Positions 1 to 7,890 of a stretch of 64,000 nucleotides of DNA are shown one piece after another. Under the pieces are notes generated by a model. That model made no database searches and was not told the origin of the DNA. It saw only the letters and a list, made by a program, of their open reading frames with translations. Positions within the stretch are counted from its first letter, which is position 1, and every line of letters starts with the position of its first letter. The position numbers were made by a program, and so were the translations under genes. Origin of the DNA: Clostridiales bacterium (GTDB taxonomy: Bacteria > Bacillota > Clostridia > Christensenellales > CAG-138); NCBI GenBank assembly GCA_004558825.1, contig SFDB01000007.1, forward strand, positions 1 to 64,000, given 5' to 3'.

Positions 1-452
1 GCAAGCTCCTGATGCCCGACGCTGCCCTTGAAAACCTTGCCGTCCATCAGCTTTGCGCCTTTGCAGCTCGGCGCAAGGCGTTCGTTCGTCTTGCCAATGT
101 CGCTTCCTCCGGAGGTTGCAAACGGGATGATCGTCTTGTCGGTCAAATCATAGCTCTCAAGGAACGTATTGATAATCGTCGGCGCGACATACCACCAGAT
201 CGGGAAGCCCACAAAGATGGTATCGTAGTCCTTCATGTTGTCCCGCTTGACGGCAATCTCAGGACGGGAGGCAGGGTCGTTCATCTCAATGGTGCTGCGA
301 GACTGCTTATCCATCCAATCAAGGTCTTCTTTGGTATAGGGGACTTCCGGCTCAATCTCATAAAGGTCTGCGCCGATAGCCTCAGATAAAGTCTCTGCCA
401 CTTTTGCGGTCACTCCGCTTGCAGAGAAGTATGCAACTAATTTTCTACTCAT
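1..452 (-). CDS. Flavodoxin family protein, 3' end cut by window edge
   Basis: Reading the minus strand from the ATG at 452 gives about 150 residues beginning MSRKLVAYFSASGVTAKVAE, the flavodoxin FMN phosphate-binding loop (S/T-x-S-G-x-T). Further on come GFPIWWYVAP and PFATSGGSDIG, the two other FMN-contacting loops of the short Flavodoxin_4 family. The family is usually about 155-165 residues, so only the last few residues are missing. These proteins carry electrons or reduce quinones and nitro compounds in the cytosol of anaerobes. The gene sits last in a minus-strand row after an XRE regulator and a membrane-protein remnant, which suggests an accessory redox cassette rather than core metabolism. 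The substrate cannot be told from sequence. Confidence 0.85.
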   Translation of the reverse strand, partial: MSRKLVAYFSASGVTAKVAETLSEAIGADLYEIEPEVPYTKEDLDWMDKQSRSTIEMNDPASRPEIAVKRDNMKDYDTIFVGFPIWWYVAPTIINTFLESYDLTDKTIIPFATSGGSDIGKTNERLAPSCKGAKLMDGKVFKGSVGHQEL

Positions 453-469
453 GTTCTGTTCCTCTTTTC

Positions 470-687
470 TTAGGTTGCAAGCCTATATATCGTCAGAGGC
501 AGATACCAAACTGCCACTGCAAGTCTGTAAATTAGGATCACACCGCCGATAAGTCCTCCGAGAACGATGTTGAGCGCAACTACGCCAACAGTACCGGAGA
601 TACCAAACCCTATCGGGATCAGCGTGAACATCTTGCCAATGCCAAAAGGCACTCCGCAAGCAAGCCATATCAGAAATCGGCGCTCAT
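470..687 (-). pseudogene. Remnant of a DUF6050-like small membrane protein
   Basis: From a GTG at 652 the minus strand reads PFGIGKMF, then a glycine-rich hydrophobic stretch (GTVGVVALNIVLGG) and a second segment ending VWYLPLTIYRL. I recognise this as the C-terminal half of the roughly 100-residue DUF6050 membrane family, from memory of its PFGI and GTVGV motifs. The family's N-terminal half should precede it. Upstream, an ATG at 687 with a good AGAGGTG site opens a frame that stops after five codons, and the matching residues (FLIWLACG) continue in a different frame. I read this as a 5'-deleted, frameshifted remnant. A short functional protein starting at the GTG is possible but less likely. 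Confidence 0.45.
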
Positions 688-746
688 TTTTTCACCTCTG
701 TTCGCATGGAAGCATTATGCCATACACACAGTCCCGGAATGCAGAC

Positions 747-1010
747 TTACTCCTGCGGCGCTTCCTTACGACACATCTTTGCGATATATTTCTTGTTCTT
801 CTCCTTAGCAATCCAATAAGCGTCGTTCAGTGCTTTCATCGCGCCATCCGGAGCGTCCGCAATCCTCCGGATAACCTCCATGCTCGATGGCTTCCTGTTG
901 CCGAGCTCGTAGTTCTGTGTGGTGCGTGTAGTTACACCGGCATGTGCAGCAAGAGCAGTCTGCGTCAGCCCTGCCTCAGGGCGCTTTTCTTTCAGCCTGT
1001 CCTTGAGCAT
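747..1010 (-). CDS. XRE-family helix-turn-helix regulator
   Basis: This 87-residue protein is a stand-alone Cro/C1-type DNA-binding domain: LTQTALAAHAGVTTRTTQNY is the helix-turn-helix, followed by the usual E-x-G-x-R-K-P-S and a fourth helix (MEVIRRIADA). A basic tail (KEKNKKYIAKMCRKE) follows. I chose the ATG at 1010 because AAGAGGTG lies 8 bases upstream; a longer frame exists but has no such site. The helix segment reads RTTQNYE where family members usually have RTIQNYE or RTVQNYE. It heads the row with the DUF6050-like remnant and the flavodoxin, so it probably controls that cassette. Confidence 0.8.
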   Translation of the reverse strand: MLKDRLKEKRPEAGLTQTALAAHAGVTTRTTQNYELGNRKPSSMEVIRRIADAPDGAMKALNDAYWIAKEKNKKYIAKMCRKEAPQE

Positions 1011-1414
1011 CACAAGACACCTCTTGCCAAAGCTTTTATGGACGCGAACGTTTTTGCGCACACCATCTACATGAAAAATCATTCATGCCATGATGTGTGC
1101 GCGGGCACGAAACCCTGTTTATGTTGCTATGGTACCATGCAGCATCTTCCGCGTCAACAAGGCATAAAAAAGCGTTCGTGTCAATGCTTGGCTGTTTTAT
1201 TAACGAAGGCAGCTCAAATGCCGAAAGCGTGCTTTCGCTGTCATGCAGCTTTCAGTTTGTTCACTATCCGCCCAGCGGCGCACCAATGAAACAGATTCAA
1301 AAATGACCCTGTTACGGCGGTTTCTCAGCCATGACAAGCGCTTATGCATATCTAAAACATCGTAAAGTCACTTCCGAACGATATGATGCTTAACAGTTTC
1401 GAATTTGCTCCAAG
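1011..1414. other. Gene-free stretch, about 400 bp
   Basis: I see no supported gene here. Open frames of 69-240 codons on the plus strand lack ribosome binding sites and show no recognisable protein motif. The stretch separates the accessory XRE/flavodoxin block from the tRNA-Ser terminator and may mark the edge of an inserted segment, but I see no clear attachment-site repeat. Confidence 0.5.
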
Positions 1415-1455
1415 CAAAAAAAGAAAAGCCGACGGTCGCGTAAACGACCACCGGC
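1415..1455 (-). terminator. Terminator of tRNA-Ser
   Basis: On the minus strand an 11-bp stem (GCCGGTGGTCG with CGACCGTCGGC, two G-U pairs) closes a 6-base loop and is followed by a TTTTCTTTTTTT tract. It begins 8 bases past the encoded CCA of the tRNA. It is a textbook intrinsic terminator. Confidence 0.9.
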
Positions 1456-1462
1456 GTTTTTC

Positions 1463-1551
1463 TGGCGGAGAGACTGGGATTCGAACCCAGGGTCCTTTTA
1501 GGGGACACAGCATTTCGAGTGCTGCACGATCGACCACTCTGACATCTCTCC
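1463..1551 (-). tRNA. tRNA-Ser (anticodon CGA, reads UCG)
   Basis: The minus strand folds into a class II tRNA. The acceptor stem GGAGAGA pairs with TCTCTCC, followed by discriminator G and an encoded CCA (1463-1465). The anticodon stem CAGCA/TGCTG carries the loop CTCGAAA, giving anticodon CGA. A long variable arm follows, and the T arm has TGGGTTCGAATCCCA. Class II shape plus CGA identify serine. It has its own promoter at 1579-1607 and terminator at 1415-1455. Confidence 0.95.
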
Positions 1552-1578
1552 GAATGCACCATAATCGGTACGAAAGGT

Positions 1579-1607
1579 ATTATAACAGCTTCCTCTCGTA
1601 TAATCAA
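1579..1607 (-). promoter_or_regulatory. Sigma-A promoter of tRNA-Ser
   Basis: On the minus strand TTGATT (1607-1602) and TATAAT (1584-1579) are separated by 17 bases, which places the start about 20 bases upstream of the mature tRNA 5' end. Confidence 0.8.
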
Positions 1608-1724
1608 GAACGAATTTCATATATACGAAAGCGTATTGTGTTAAAGAATTTCCCTTAATCTCATAATAGTTTGATATTATTTTCATATTGCGGTCTTATG
1701 CTTTTGAAGAAAAATTATAACGGC

Positions 1725-1753
1725 TTGACACGGAAGCCATATGTCAATATAAT
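1725..1753 (+). promoter_or_regulatory. Consensus sigma-A promoter of the opp operon
   Basis: TTGACA (1725-1730) and TATAAT (1748-1753) match the consensus at all 12 positions with the ideal 17-base spacer. The transcript would begin near 1760, leaving a leader of about 125 bases before oppB. Confidence 0.9.
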
Positions 1754-1770
1754 ATAGAATAACAAATGGG

Positions 1771-1788
1771 ATATACACCGTTGTATAT
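1771..1788 (+). promoter_or_regulatory. Palindromic operator candidate for the opp operon
   Basis: A perfect 7-bp inverted repeat, ATATACA-CCGT-TGTATAT, lies roughly 10 bases after the expected start of the opp transcript. A repressor bound here would block early elongation. A promoter this strong needs restraint, which fits. No regulator gene is adjacent, so the binding protein is unknown. Confidence 0.5.
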
Positions 1789-1883
1789 GTGTTGATTTTC
1801 CATGCTGCAAATAAGAAAATCGCACATGTATGACAACCTCCGGGTAATGCCGAGAGGAATTTTAAGAAGTTTGGGGTGAGAAA

Positions 1884-2819
1884 ATGGCAGGATATCTTAT
1901 AAAGAGAGTCCTGATGGCGCTGCTGGCGCTCCTCATTATCACTTGCGTCACGTTCGTGGTAATGAACCTCGTTCCGGGAGGTCCTTTCCTCAGTGAAAAG
2001 GCGCCTTCTCCGGAAGTGCTTGCCGCTTTGGAGGCAAAGTACGGTCTTGACAAGCCGTTGGGAGAGCAGCTCGTTAATTACCTGAAGGATCTGCTTCACG
2101 GCGATCTCGGTGTTTCATTCAGAATGCAGAAGAACCGTCCCGTGACTACGATCATTGGCGAAATGTTTCCCATTTCCGCAAAGGTCGGTGTTTTCGCGGT
2201 TCTCAACGCCGTGATACTGGGCATACCGCTCGGCTGCCTTGCCGCCTATAACCGCGGAAAACCAATCGACAGCATATTGCGAGTCATCATGACTCTCGGA
2301 ATCTCAATACCAAGCTTCGTCGTTGCGACACTTCTGCTTGTACTTTTCAGCGTTAATTTGAAGATACTCCCCGGAACAGGCCTTGCAAGCTGGAAGAACT
2401 ACCTTATGCCCTGCTTTGCGCTTTCGTTCTATCCTATGTGCTATATCGGCCGCATGACGCGTTCGAGCATGCTCGACGCCATAAACGCCGATTATATCAG
2501 AACCGCCCGCGCAAAAGGCCTCCCTTCACGCAGGATTATATTCAAGCACGCGCTTCGAAACTCGCTAATACCCGTTGTAACGTACATCGGTCCCATGACC
2601 GCGTATATTCTCTCGGGCGGATTTGTGGTAGAAACGGTGTTCTCGATACCCGGCCTCGGTCGTTACTTCATCCAGAGCATACTTAACCGCGACTATCCAA
2701 TCATCATGGGAACGACAATATTCCTTGCGGCATTCGTCATAGTAATGAATCTTCTCGTAGATGTGCTTTATAAGGTCATTGACCCGAGGATAACCCTTGG
2801 CAGCGGAGGTGAAGCATAA
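1884..2819 (+). CDS. oppB: Oligopeptide ABC transporter permease OppB
   Basis: This 311-residue integral membrane protein is the first permease of a peptide importer. It has the OppB/DppB layout: an N-terminal helix (MAGYLIKRVLMALLALLIIT), an extracellular segment with KYGLDKPLGEQ and GDLGVSF, then five more membrane helices. The cytoplasmic EAA coupling loop (DYIRTARAKGLPSRRIIFKH, about residues 202-221) touches the ATPases. The length is standard (306-330). The start has GGGGTGAG just upstream. Its stop overlaps the oppC start (TAATG). Expected partners are OppC, OppD, OppF and the lipoprotein OppA encoded downstream. Whether the substrate is oligo- or dipeptide cannot be settled. Confidence 0.93.
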   Translation: MAGYLIKRVLMALLALLIITCVTFVVMNLVPGGPFLSEKAPSPEVLAALEAKYGLDKPLGEQLVNYLKDLLHGDLGVSFRMQKNRPVTTIIGEMFPISAKVGVFAVLNAVILGIPLGCLAAYNRGKPIDSILRVIMTLGISIPSFVVATLLLVLFSVNLKILPGTGLASWKNYLMPCFALSFYPMCYIGRMTRSSMLDAINADYIRTARAKGLPSRRIIFKHALRNSLIPVVTYIGPMTAYILSGGFVVETVFSIPGLGRYFIQSILNRDYPIIMGTTIFLAAFVIVMNLLVDVLYKVIDPRITLGSGGEA

Positions 2820-3925
2820 TGAAAAAGAAACTGCTCTCAATGCAGCCCGATATTGAGCCTATTCTCAAAATGAACGAGCCGTACACACCCGTTCCCGAAG
2901 ACTTTGAGAAGGCAGCGGAAAGCGAAAAAGAAAGCTTCATAACGAAAGCAAAGTCCGTTTCCTACTGGGCCGACGCATGGCGCAGGCTCAGAAAAAACAA
3001 GGTCGCCATGGTCGCGCTTGTCGTGATAATAATGCTTTTCCTGTTTGCATTCATCGGTCCGCTGTTTACAAACTACAGCTATTCCATCCAAATGCGCGGC
3101 GAAGAGAATTGGCCTCCTTTCTGGGAGAAGCCCTCCGACAGCGTGCTCAGAAAAGCTGAGCAGGACGGCATCACGTTCAACAAATGGCTTCATCCGCTCG
3201 GAACGGATAACCTCGGGCGTGACAATCTCACGCGCCTTATGTACGGCACGCGCATATCGCTTTCGATAGGCATCGTCGCCACGCTCATAGTCGTAATAAT
3301 CGGCTCGATAGTCGGAAGCATCGCGGGTTATGCCGGCGGAGCTGTAGATGTCGTAATAATGCGTATAACCGAAATAATCTATTCCGTGCCCGATATTCTG
3401 ATAGTGCTTCTGTTAAGTACGGCGCTTAAGGCGACTCTCACCGAGTATATCAACAGCAGCACCGGTTGGTGGCCGCAGTTTCTCAATACGCTCGGCGGCA
3501 ACCTCGTCGGAATATTCATAACATTCGGGCTTATATACTGGGTAAGCATGTCGCGCATAATCCGCGGACAGGTTCTCATGCTTAAGCAGCAGGAATATGT
3601 TACAGCGGCGCGCGCTCTCGGCGCAAGCAGCGGGCGCATAATCAAGCGTCACCTGCTCCCCAACTGTATCGGACAGCTCGTCGTAACAGCGTGCCTGCAG
3701 ATACCTTCCGCGATTTTCCTCGAATCATTCCTTTCCTTCCTCGGAATGGGCGTATCCGCGCCGCTCACGAGCCTCGGCTCAATGGCGTCCGACGGACTTT
3801 CGGGATTGTATACATACCCATACAGGCTTGTTGTACCTGCTGTTATACTGAGCGTGCTTATTCTTTCATTCAACCTATTCGGCGACGGTCTGCGCGATGC
3901 GCTCGACCCGCGCCTGAAGAAATAA
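2819..3925 (+). CDS. oppC: Oligopeptide ABC transporter permease OppC
   Basis: This 368-residue protein is the second permease. It has a long cytoplasmic N-terminus (about 60 residues), a first membrane helix (VAMVALVVIIMLFLFAFIGP), and an extracellular insert. The GTDNLGRDNLTRLMYGTRISL region is the OppC N-terminal signature. The EAA loop (EYVTAARALGASSGRIIKRH) lies near residue 260, before the final helices. It is longer than E. coli OppC (about 300) because of the N-terminus and the extracellular insert, as in many Clostridia. Translation is coupled to oppB through a one-base overlap, and oppD follows after 13 bases with its own GGAGG. Confidence 0.93.
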   Translation: MKKKLLSMQPDIEPILKMNEPYTPVPEDFEKAAESEKESFITKAKSVSYWADAWRRLRKNKVAMVALVVIIMLFLFAFIGPLFTNYSYSIQMRGEENWPPFWEKPSDSVLRKAEQDGITFNKWLHPLGTDNLGRDNLTRLMYGTRISLSIGIVATLIVVIIGSIVGSIAGYAGGAVDVVIMRITEIIYSVPDILIVLLLSTALKATLTEYINSSTGWWPQFLNTLGGNLVGIFITFGLIYWVSMSRIIRGQVLMLKQQEYVTAARALGASSGRIIKRHLLPNCIGQLVVTACLQIPSAIFLESFLSFLGMGVSAPLTSLGSMASDGLSGLYTYPYRLVVPAVILSVLILSFNLFGDGLRDALDPRLKK

Positions 3926-3938
3926 GGAGGACGAGCAT

Positions 3939-4940
3939 ATGGAAGAAAAGAAAACAAAACTTCTCGAGGTAAAAGATCTTCGCGTATCGTTCTTCACTCC
4001 GGCAGGCGAGGTAAAAGCCGTCGGCGGAATATCGTATGATCTCAACGACGGCGAAGTAATGGGTATAGTCGGCGAGTCGGGCAGCGGTAAGAGCGTCGAA
4101 GCCTACTCGATAATCGGGTTGTTGCAAAGCCCGGGCAAGGTCGTCGGCGGAAGCATACTTTTCGAAGGCGAAAATGTGCTCGAGTTCTCGGAGCAGCGCA
4201 TGCGTAACTTCCGCGGCAACGAAGTAAGCATGATATTCCAAAACCCGATGACATGCCTGAACCCCGTATACACCATAGGCAATCAGCTCATCGAAGCGCT
4301 CCGTTGCCACAACGCGGAAGTCACTCACAAAGAAGCGTACGACCGAGCGCGCGAAATGCTTGAGCTTGTCGGTATACATGACAGTGCTCGCCGCATGAAG
4401 CAGTACCCGCACGAACTTTCGGGCGGTATGCGGCAGCGCGTTATGATAGCTATGGGCCTCATTTGCAGCCCGAAGCTCCTCATTGCGGACGAGCCAACGA
4501 CAGCGCTCGACGTCACAATACAGGCGCAGATACTTGAGCTCATGAAGGACATCCGTCAAAAAACGGGCATGGCTATCATATTTATAACGCATAACCTCGG
4601 CGTCGTCGCTGACATATGCGATAAGATTTCCGTCATGTACGCAGGAAAAATTGTCGAGCAAGGTTCGGTAGATGAAATATTCTACAATCCGTCTCACCCC
4701 TATACGAAGGGTCTGCTCCGCTCAATGCCCCGCGTCGATGCAGAACAGTATGAACGGCTTATTCCCATCGAAGGCACGCCTGTAGATATGCTCAACCCAC
4801 CGGAGGGTTGCCCATTTGGTCCGCGCTGCGAACACTGCATGAAGGTCTGCCTGAAGCACAATCCGCCGAACATAAGCATTTCCGACGGACACACCGCTGC
4901 GTGTTGGCTGCTCAGTATGCCTAAAAAGGAGGGCGAATAA
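3939..4940 (+). CDS. oppD: Oligopeptide ABC transporter ATPase OppD
   Basis: This 333-residue cytosolic ATPase powers the importer together with OppF. Visible motifs are Walker A GESGSGKS (about residue 45), signature LSGGMRQR, Walker B LLIADEPTTALD and the switch histidine in ITHNLGVV. The C-terminal oligopeptide-transporter extension (GTPVDMLNPPEGCPFGPRC, then CMKVC) carries four cysteines in the spacing that binds an Fe-S cluster in some homologues. The length is normal. Only one base separates it from oppF, so the two subunits should be made in equal amounts. Confidence 0.95.
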   Translation: MEEKKTKLLEVKDLRVSFFTPAGEVKAVGGISYDLNDGEVMGIVGESGSGKSVEAYSIIGLLQSPGKVVGGSILFEGENVLEFSEQRMRNFRGNEVSMIFQNPMTCLNPVYTIGNQLIEALRCHNAEVTHKEAYDRAREMLELVGIHDSARRMKQYPHELSGGMRQRVMIAMGLICSPKLLIADEPTTALDVTIQAQILELMKDIRQKTGMAIIFITHNLGVVADICDKISVMYAGKIVEQGSVDEIFYNPSHPYTKGLLRSMPRVDAEQYERLIPIEGTPVDMLNPPEGCPFGPRCEHCMKVCLKHNPPNISISDGHTAACWLLSMPKKEGE

Positions 4941-4941
4941 C

Positions 4942-5907
4942 ATGGAAGAAAGAAAAGCGCTCATAGAAGTCCAAGGCCTGAGGAAATTTTTTCCCGTAAA
5001 GAAGGGCGGCTTCAAAAAGACATATGTTCAGGCAGTCGATAACGTATCGCTGACTATACAAAAGGGTGAAACGCTCGGCCTCGTGGGCGAATCGGGCTGC
5101 GGTAAGACGACGCTTGGCAGAACCATCCTTCGTCTGTACGAACCGACGGCAGGAAAAATCATCTATGACGGTACGGATATAACAAAGGGTAAAATGCTTC
5201 CCTACCGCCGCAAGATGCAAATAATCTTTCAAGACCCCTCGGCCTCTCTTGACCCGCGCATGACCGTCGGCGAAATCGTTGGCGAGGCGATAGACATACA
5301 TCACCTTGCGTCGAATAAAAACGAGCGACGCGAATTGATTGAAGATCTTCTCGACAAGGTCGGCCTCAATACTGAGCACTCGAACCGCTACCCGCATGAA
5401 TTCTCAGGCGGACAGCAGCAGAGGATAGGTATAGCGCGCGCGCTTGCCGTTCGTCCCGAGTTCATCGTCTGCGACGAGCCGATATCGGCGTTGGACGTAT
5501 CCATACAGAGTCAGATAGTCAATATGCTCGAGGACATGCAGACGGAACAGGGTCTGACGTACCTTTTCATTGCGCACGATTTATCCGTCGTACGCCACAT
5601 AAGCAACAGAATAGGCGTAATGTATCTTGGGAATCTCGTCGAGCTGGCATCGAGTTACGAACTTAACAAGCATCCGCTGCACCCATACTCAAAGACGCTG
5701 CTTTCTGCTGTGCCTGTTCCCGATCCAAGGGTGAGCCGTGAAAGAAAGCGCATTGTCCTTGAGGGTGACGTGCCCAGCCCCATAAACCCGCCCGCGGGCT
5801 GCCGCTTCCATACGCGCTGCCCGTATGCAACGCCCCGGTGCTCCGAAAGCACGCCCGAGCTGCGCGAAGTCGAGTCCGGTCACTTTGTGGCCTGCCATCT
5901 CGTTTGA
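4942..5907 (+). CDS. oppF: Oligopeptide ABC transporter ATPase OppF
   Basis: This 321-residue ATPase is the partner of OppD. It shows Walker A GESGCGKT, the Q-loop FQDPSASLDPR typical of the OppF branch, signature FSGGQQQR, Walker B FIVCDEPISALD and the switch region IAHDLSVV. The C-terminal extension has PAGCRFHTRCPYATPRC, a four-cysteine cluster like that of OppD. A GGAGG site lies at the end of oppD. A hairpin (5930-5963) separates it from oppA and probably allows different expression of the solute-binding protein. Confidence 0.95.
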   Translation: MEERKALIEVQGLRKFFPVKKGGFKKTYVQAVDNVSLTIQKGETLGLVGESGCGKTTLGRTILRLYEPTAGKIIYDGTDITKGKMLPYRRKMQIIFQDPSASLDPRMTVGEIVGEAIDIHHLASNKNERRELIEDLLDKVGLNTEHSNRYPHEFSGGQQQRIGIARALAVRPEFIVCDEPISALDVSIQSQIVNMLEDMQTEQGLTYLFIAHDLSVVRHISNRIGVMYLGNLVELASSYELNKHPLHPYSKTLLSAVPVPDPRVSRERKRIVLEGDVPSPINPPAGCRFHTRCPYATPRCSESTPELREVESGHFVACHLV

Positions 5908-5929
5908 TGCGCTGCGAAATAATCTTTCG

Positions 5930-5963
5930 GTTGTTTTGCCTAACGGCAATTTAATAAAACAAC
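5930..5963 (+). promoter_or_regulatory. Intercistronic hairpin between oppF and oppA
   Basis: GTTGTTTT pairs with AAAACAAC, and inside it GCC-TAAC-GGC forms an upper stem. There is no U tract, so I read it as an RNA-processing or stability hairpin just before the oppA ribosome site. Such elements often raise binding-protein levels above those of the membrane components; that role here is inference. Confidence 0.5.
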
Positions 5964-5985
5964 AAAAAATCAGGGAGGAACAACA

Positions 5986-7620
5986 ATGAAAAAAGTTCTG
6001 GCAATCATCATGGCATCGGTCATGGTACTGGCGCTTGCCGCCTGCACCGGCACAACCGTTGACAAAGACTTCGAGCTTAACGTCAACTTTGCATCGGAAC
6101 CGCAGACTATCGACCCCGCGCTCAACAGCGCAGTGGACGGCGCAGTCATGATCAACCACATGTTTGAAGGTCTCTACAAGTGGGTAGACGACGGCAATGG
6201 CAACGCGACTCTGGCGCTCGGCCAGGCGTCGGACGTTCAGGTCAACGATGATAAGACCGTCTACACGTTTACCATCCGCGAGGATGCAAAGTGGAGCGAC
6301 GGTAAAGCAGTCACGGCGAACGATTTCGTATATGCCTGGCAGCGCCTCGTAGATCCTGCAACAGCAGCAGACTACAGCTACATGGCAGACATTCTTCTCA
6401 ACGCAAACGAGATAATGGCGGGCGAAGCCGATAAGGCCACCCTCGGCGTAGAGGCCGTCGACGAGCACACACTCGTTGTCACGCTCCACACCCCCTGCCC
6501 CTATTTCGAGGAAATCATGGCTTTCCCGGCGCTCATGCCCGTACGTCAGGATATGATTGAAGCCGGCGGCGACCAGTGGACATTCAGCATCGATACCTAT
6601 GTCGGCAACGGCCCGTACAAGATGGAAAGCTGGGAGCACGGCGCAAACATCCGTATCGTCAAATCCGAAACATACTACGACTATGCGAAGCTTGGCCCGA
6701 AGGCCATCAATTTCAAGCTGATGGACGACGCTAACGCAATCTACGCAGCATATCAGTCGGGCGAGCTCAACTTCATTGAAGAAGTCCCGGTGGCGGAGAT
6801 ACCCGCTCTGCTCGAGTCCGGCGAACTCGACATCGATCCTTACATCGGAACATATTATGTATGCTTCCAGACACAGAAAGCGCCGTTTGATGATGTCCGC
6901 GTGCGTAAGGCATTCAGCCTCACTATCGACCGTAACTACATCGTCGAGCAGATCACACAGACAGGTCAGGTTCCCGCAACCGGATTCGTCCCGAGCGGCA
7001 TCAACGATGCCGAGGGTGCATCGGGCGACGACTTCCGCACAGTAGGCGGCGACTACATGGATGTAAGCAAAGAAGCTTATGCCGCAAACTGCGAAGAAGC
7101 TCGCAGGCTTCTTGCCGAGGCGGGATATGCAAACGGCGAAGGCTTCCCCGTTGTCGAATACCTCTACAACACAAGCGAGAGCCATAAAGCCATCGGCGAA
7201 GCGCTCCAGCAGATGTGGCAGACAGAGCTTGGCGTAACAGTCAACCTCGTAAACCAGGAGTGGAACACATTCCTCCAGACGCGTAAAGAAGGTAACTACT
7301 CCATCGCGCGTAACGGTTGGATTGCCGACTACAACGACCCGATGAGCTTCCTTGACATGTGGATGACCGGCGGCGGCAACAACGACGCTCAGTACAGCAA
7401 CGCAAAATATGACGATCTAATCAAGCAGGCTAAGGCGACAAACGATCCCGCCGAGCGCATGAAGCTCATGCATGAAGCAGAGGATATACTTATGGGCGAA
7501 GATGTCGTTCATGCGGCAATTTACTTCTATACCAACAAGCATATGTCCCAGGGCTTCAAGGGCATGTACTACACGCCTCTTGGATACTACTTCTTCACCT
7601 ATGCTACACCCGCTAAGTAA
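5986..7620 (+). CDS. oppA: Oligopeptide-binding lipoprotein OppA
   Basis: This 544-residue extracellular binding protein is anchored by a lipid. The signal peptide MKKVLAIIMASVMVLALAAC ends in lipobox L17-A18-A19-C20, so mature Cys20 is lipidated. The body is SBP_bac_5: EPQTIDPALNS at the start, then KWSDGKAVTANDFVYAWQRL (about residue 103), the FDDVRVRKAFSLTIDR segment and a C-terminal WIADYNDPMSFLDMW region. The length is standard for OppA (520-560). GGGAGGA lies upstream of the ATG. It closes the opp operon and is followed by a terminator at 7646. It delivers peptides to OppBC. Confidence 0.94.
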   Translation: MKKVLAIIMASVMVLALAACTGTTVDKDFELNVNFASEPQTIDPALNSAVDGAVMINHMFEGLYKWVDDGNGNATLALGQASDVQVNDDKTVYTFTIREDAKWSDGKAVTANDFVYAWQRLVDPATAADYSYMADILLNANEIMAGEADKATLGVEAVDEHTLVVTLHTPCPYFEEIMAFPALMPVRQDMIEAGGDQWTFSIDTYVGNGPYKMESWEHGANIRIVKSETYYDYAKLGPKAINFKLMDDANAIYAAYQSGELNFIEEVPVAEIPALLESGELDIDPYIGTYYVCFQTQKAPFDDVRVRKAFSLTIDRNYIVEQITQTGQVPATGFVPSGINDAEGASGDDFRTVGGDYMDVSKEAYAANCEEARRLLAEAGYANGEGFPVVEYLYNTSESHKAIGEALQQMWQTELGVTVNLVNQEWNTFLQTRKEGNYSIARNGWIADYNDPMSFLDMWMTGGGNNDAQYSNAKYDDLIKQAKATNDPAERMKLMHEAEDILMGEDVVHAAIYFYTNKHMSQGFKGMYYTPLGYYFFTYATPAK

Positions 7621-7645
7621 GCGACAGTAGCTTAAACGGACTACA

Positions 7646-7684
7646 AGCTCGGCACGGTACATGCCGCGCCGAGCTTTATTTTTT
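7646..7684 (+). terminator. Terminator of the opp operon
   Basis: AGCTCGGC pairs with GCCGAGCT over an internal CGG/CCG pairing, followed by TTTATTTTTT. It is 26 bases past the oppA stop. Confidence 0.88.
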
Positions 7685-7890
7685 CCAAAACAGCTCAAGA
7701 GCTTTTCATAGTCCTATTGAGCACGTTAAGCTCAGATTTATTTTCCATTTGCGCTATACGTCAGCAAATTAGTTTTAGACGATAATCTTTGCCTGTTTTG
7801 GGGCATAATACGTTGCGGTGGCCTATATCCGCTGTCACCCGCGTCCCGTGCGGCGCATACAATGGATTATGACTTTCGGAGGTGTAAGCA

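Noticed and set aside
567..1289. Open frame of 240 codons on the plus strand
   Set aside because: It runs antisense to the XRE gene and the DUF6050 remnant, has no ribosome site and no protein-like motif.
1754..1883. T-box or other riboswitch in the opp leader
   Set aside because: The leader of about 125 bases lacks the T-box sequence, a specifier loop and a terminator; only a weak CCTC/GAGG pairing is visible.
3870..4697. Open frame of 275 codons antisense to oppC/oppD
   Set aside because: It covers the Walker motifs of oppD in reverse, has no ribosome site and no family resemblance.
5689..7185. Open frame of 498 codons antisense to oppF/oppA
   Set aside because: It mirrors two clearly real genes, has no ribosome site and no recognisable motif; long antisense frames are expected from this codon usage.
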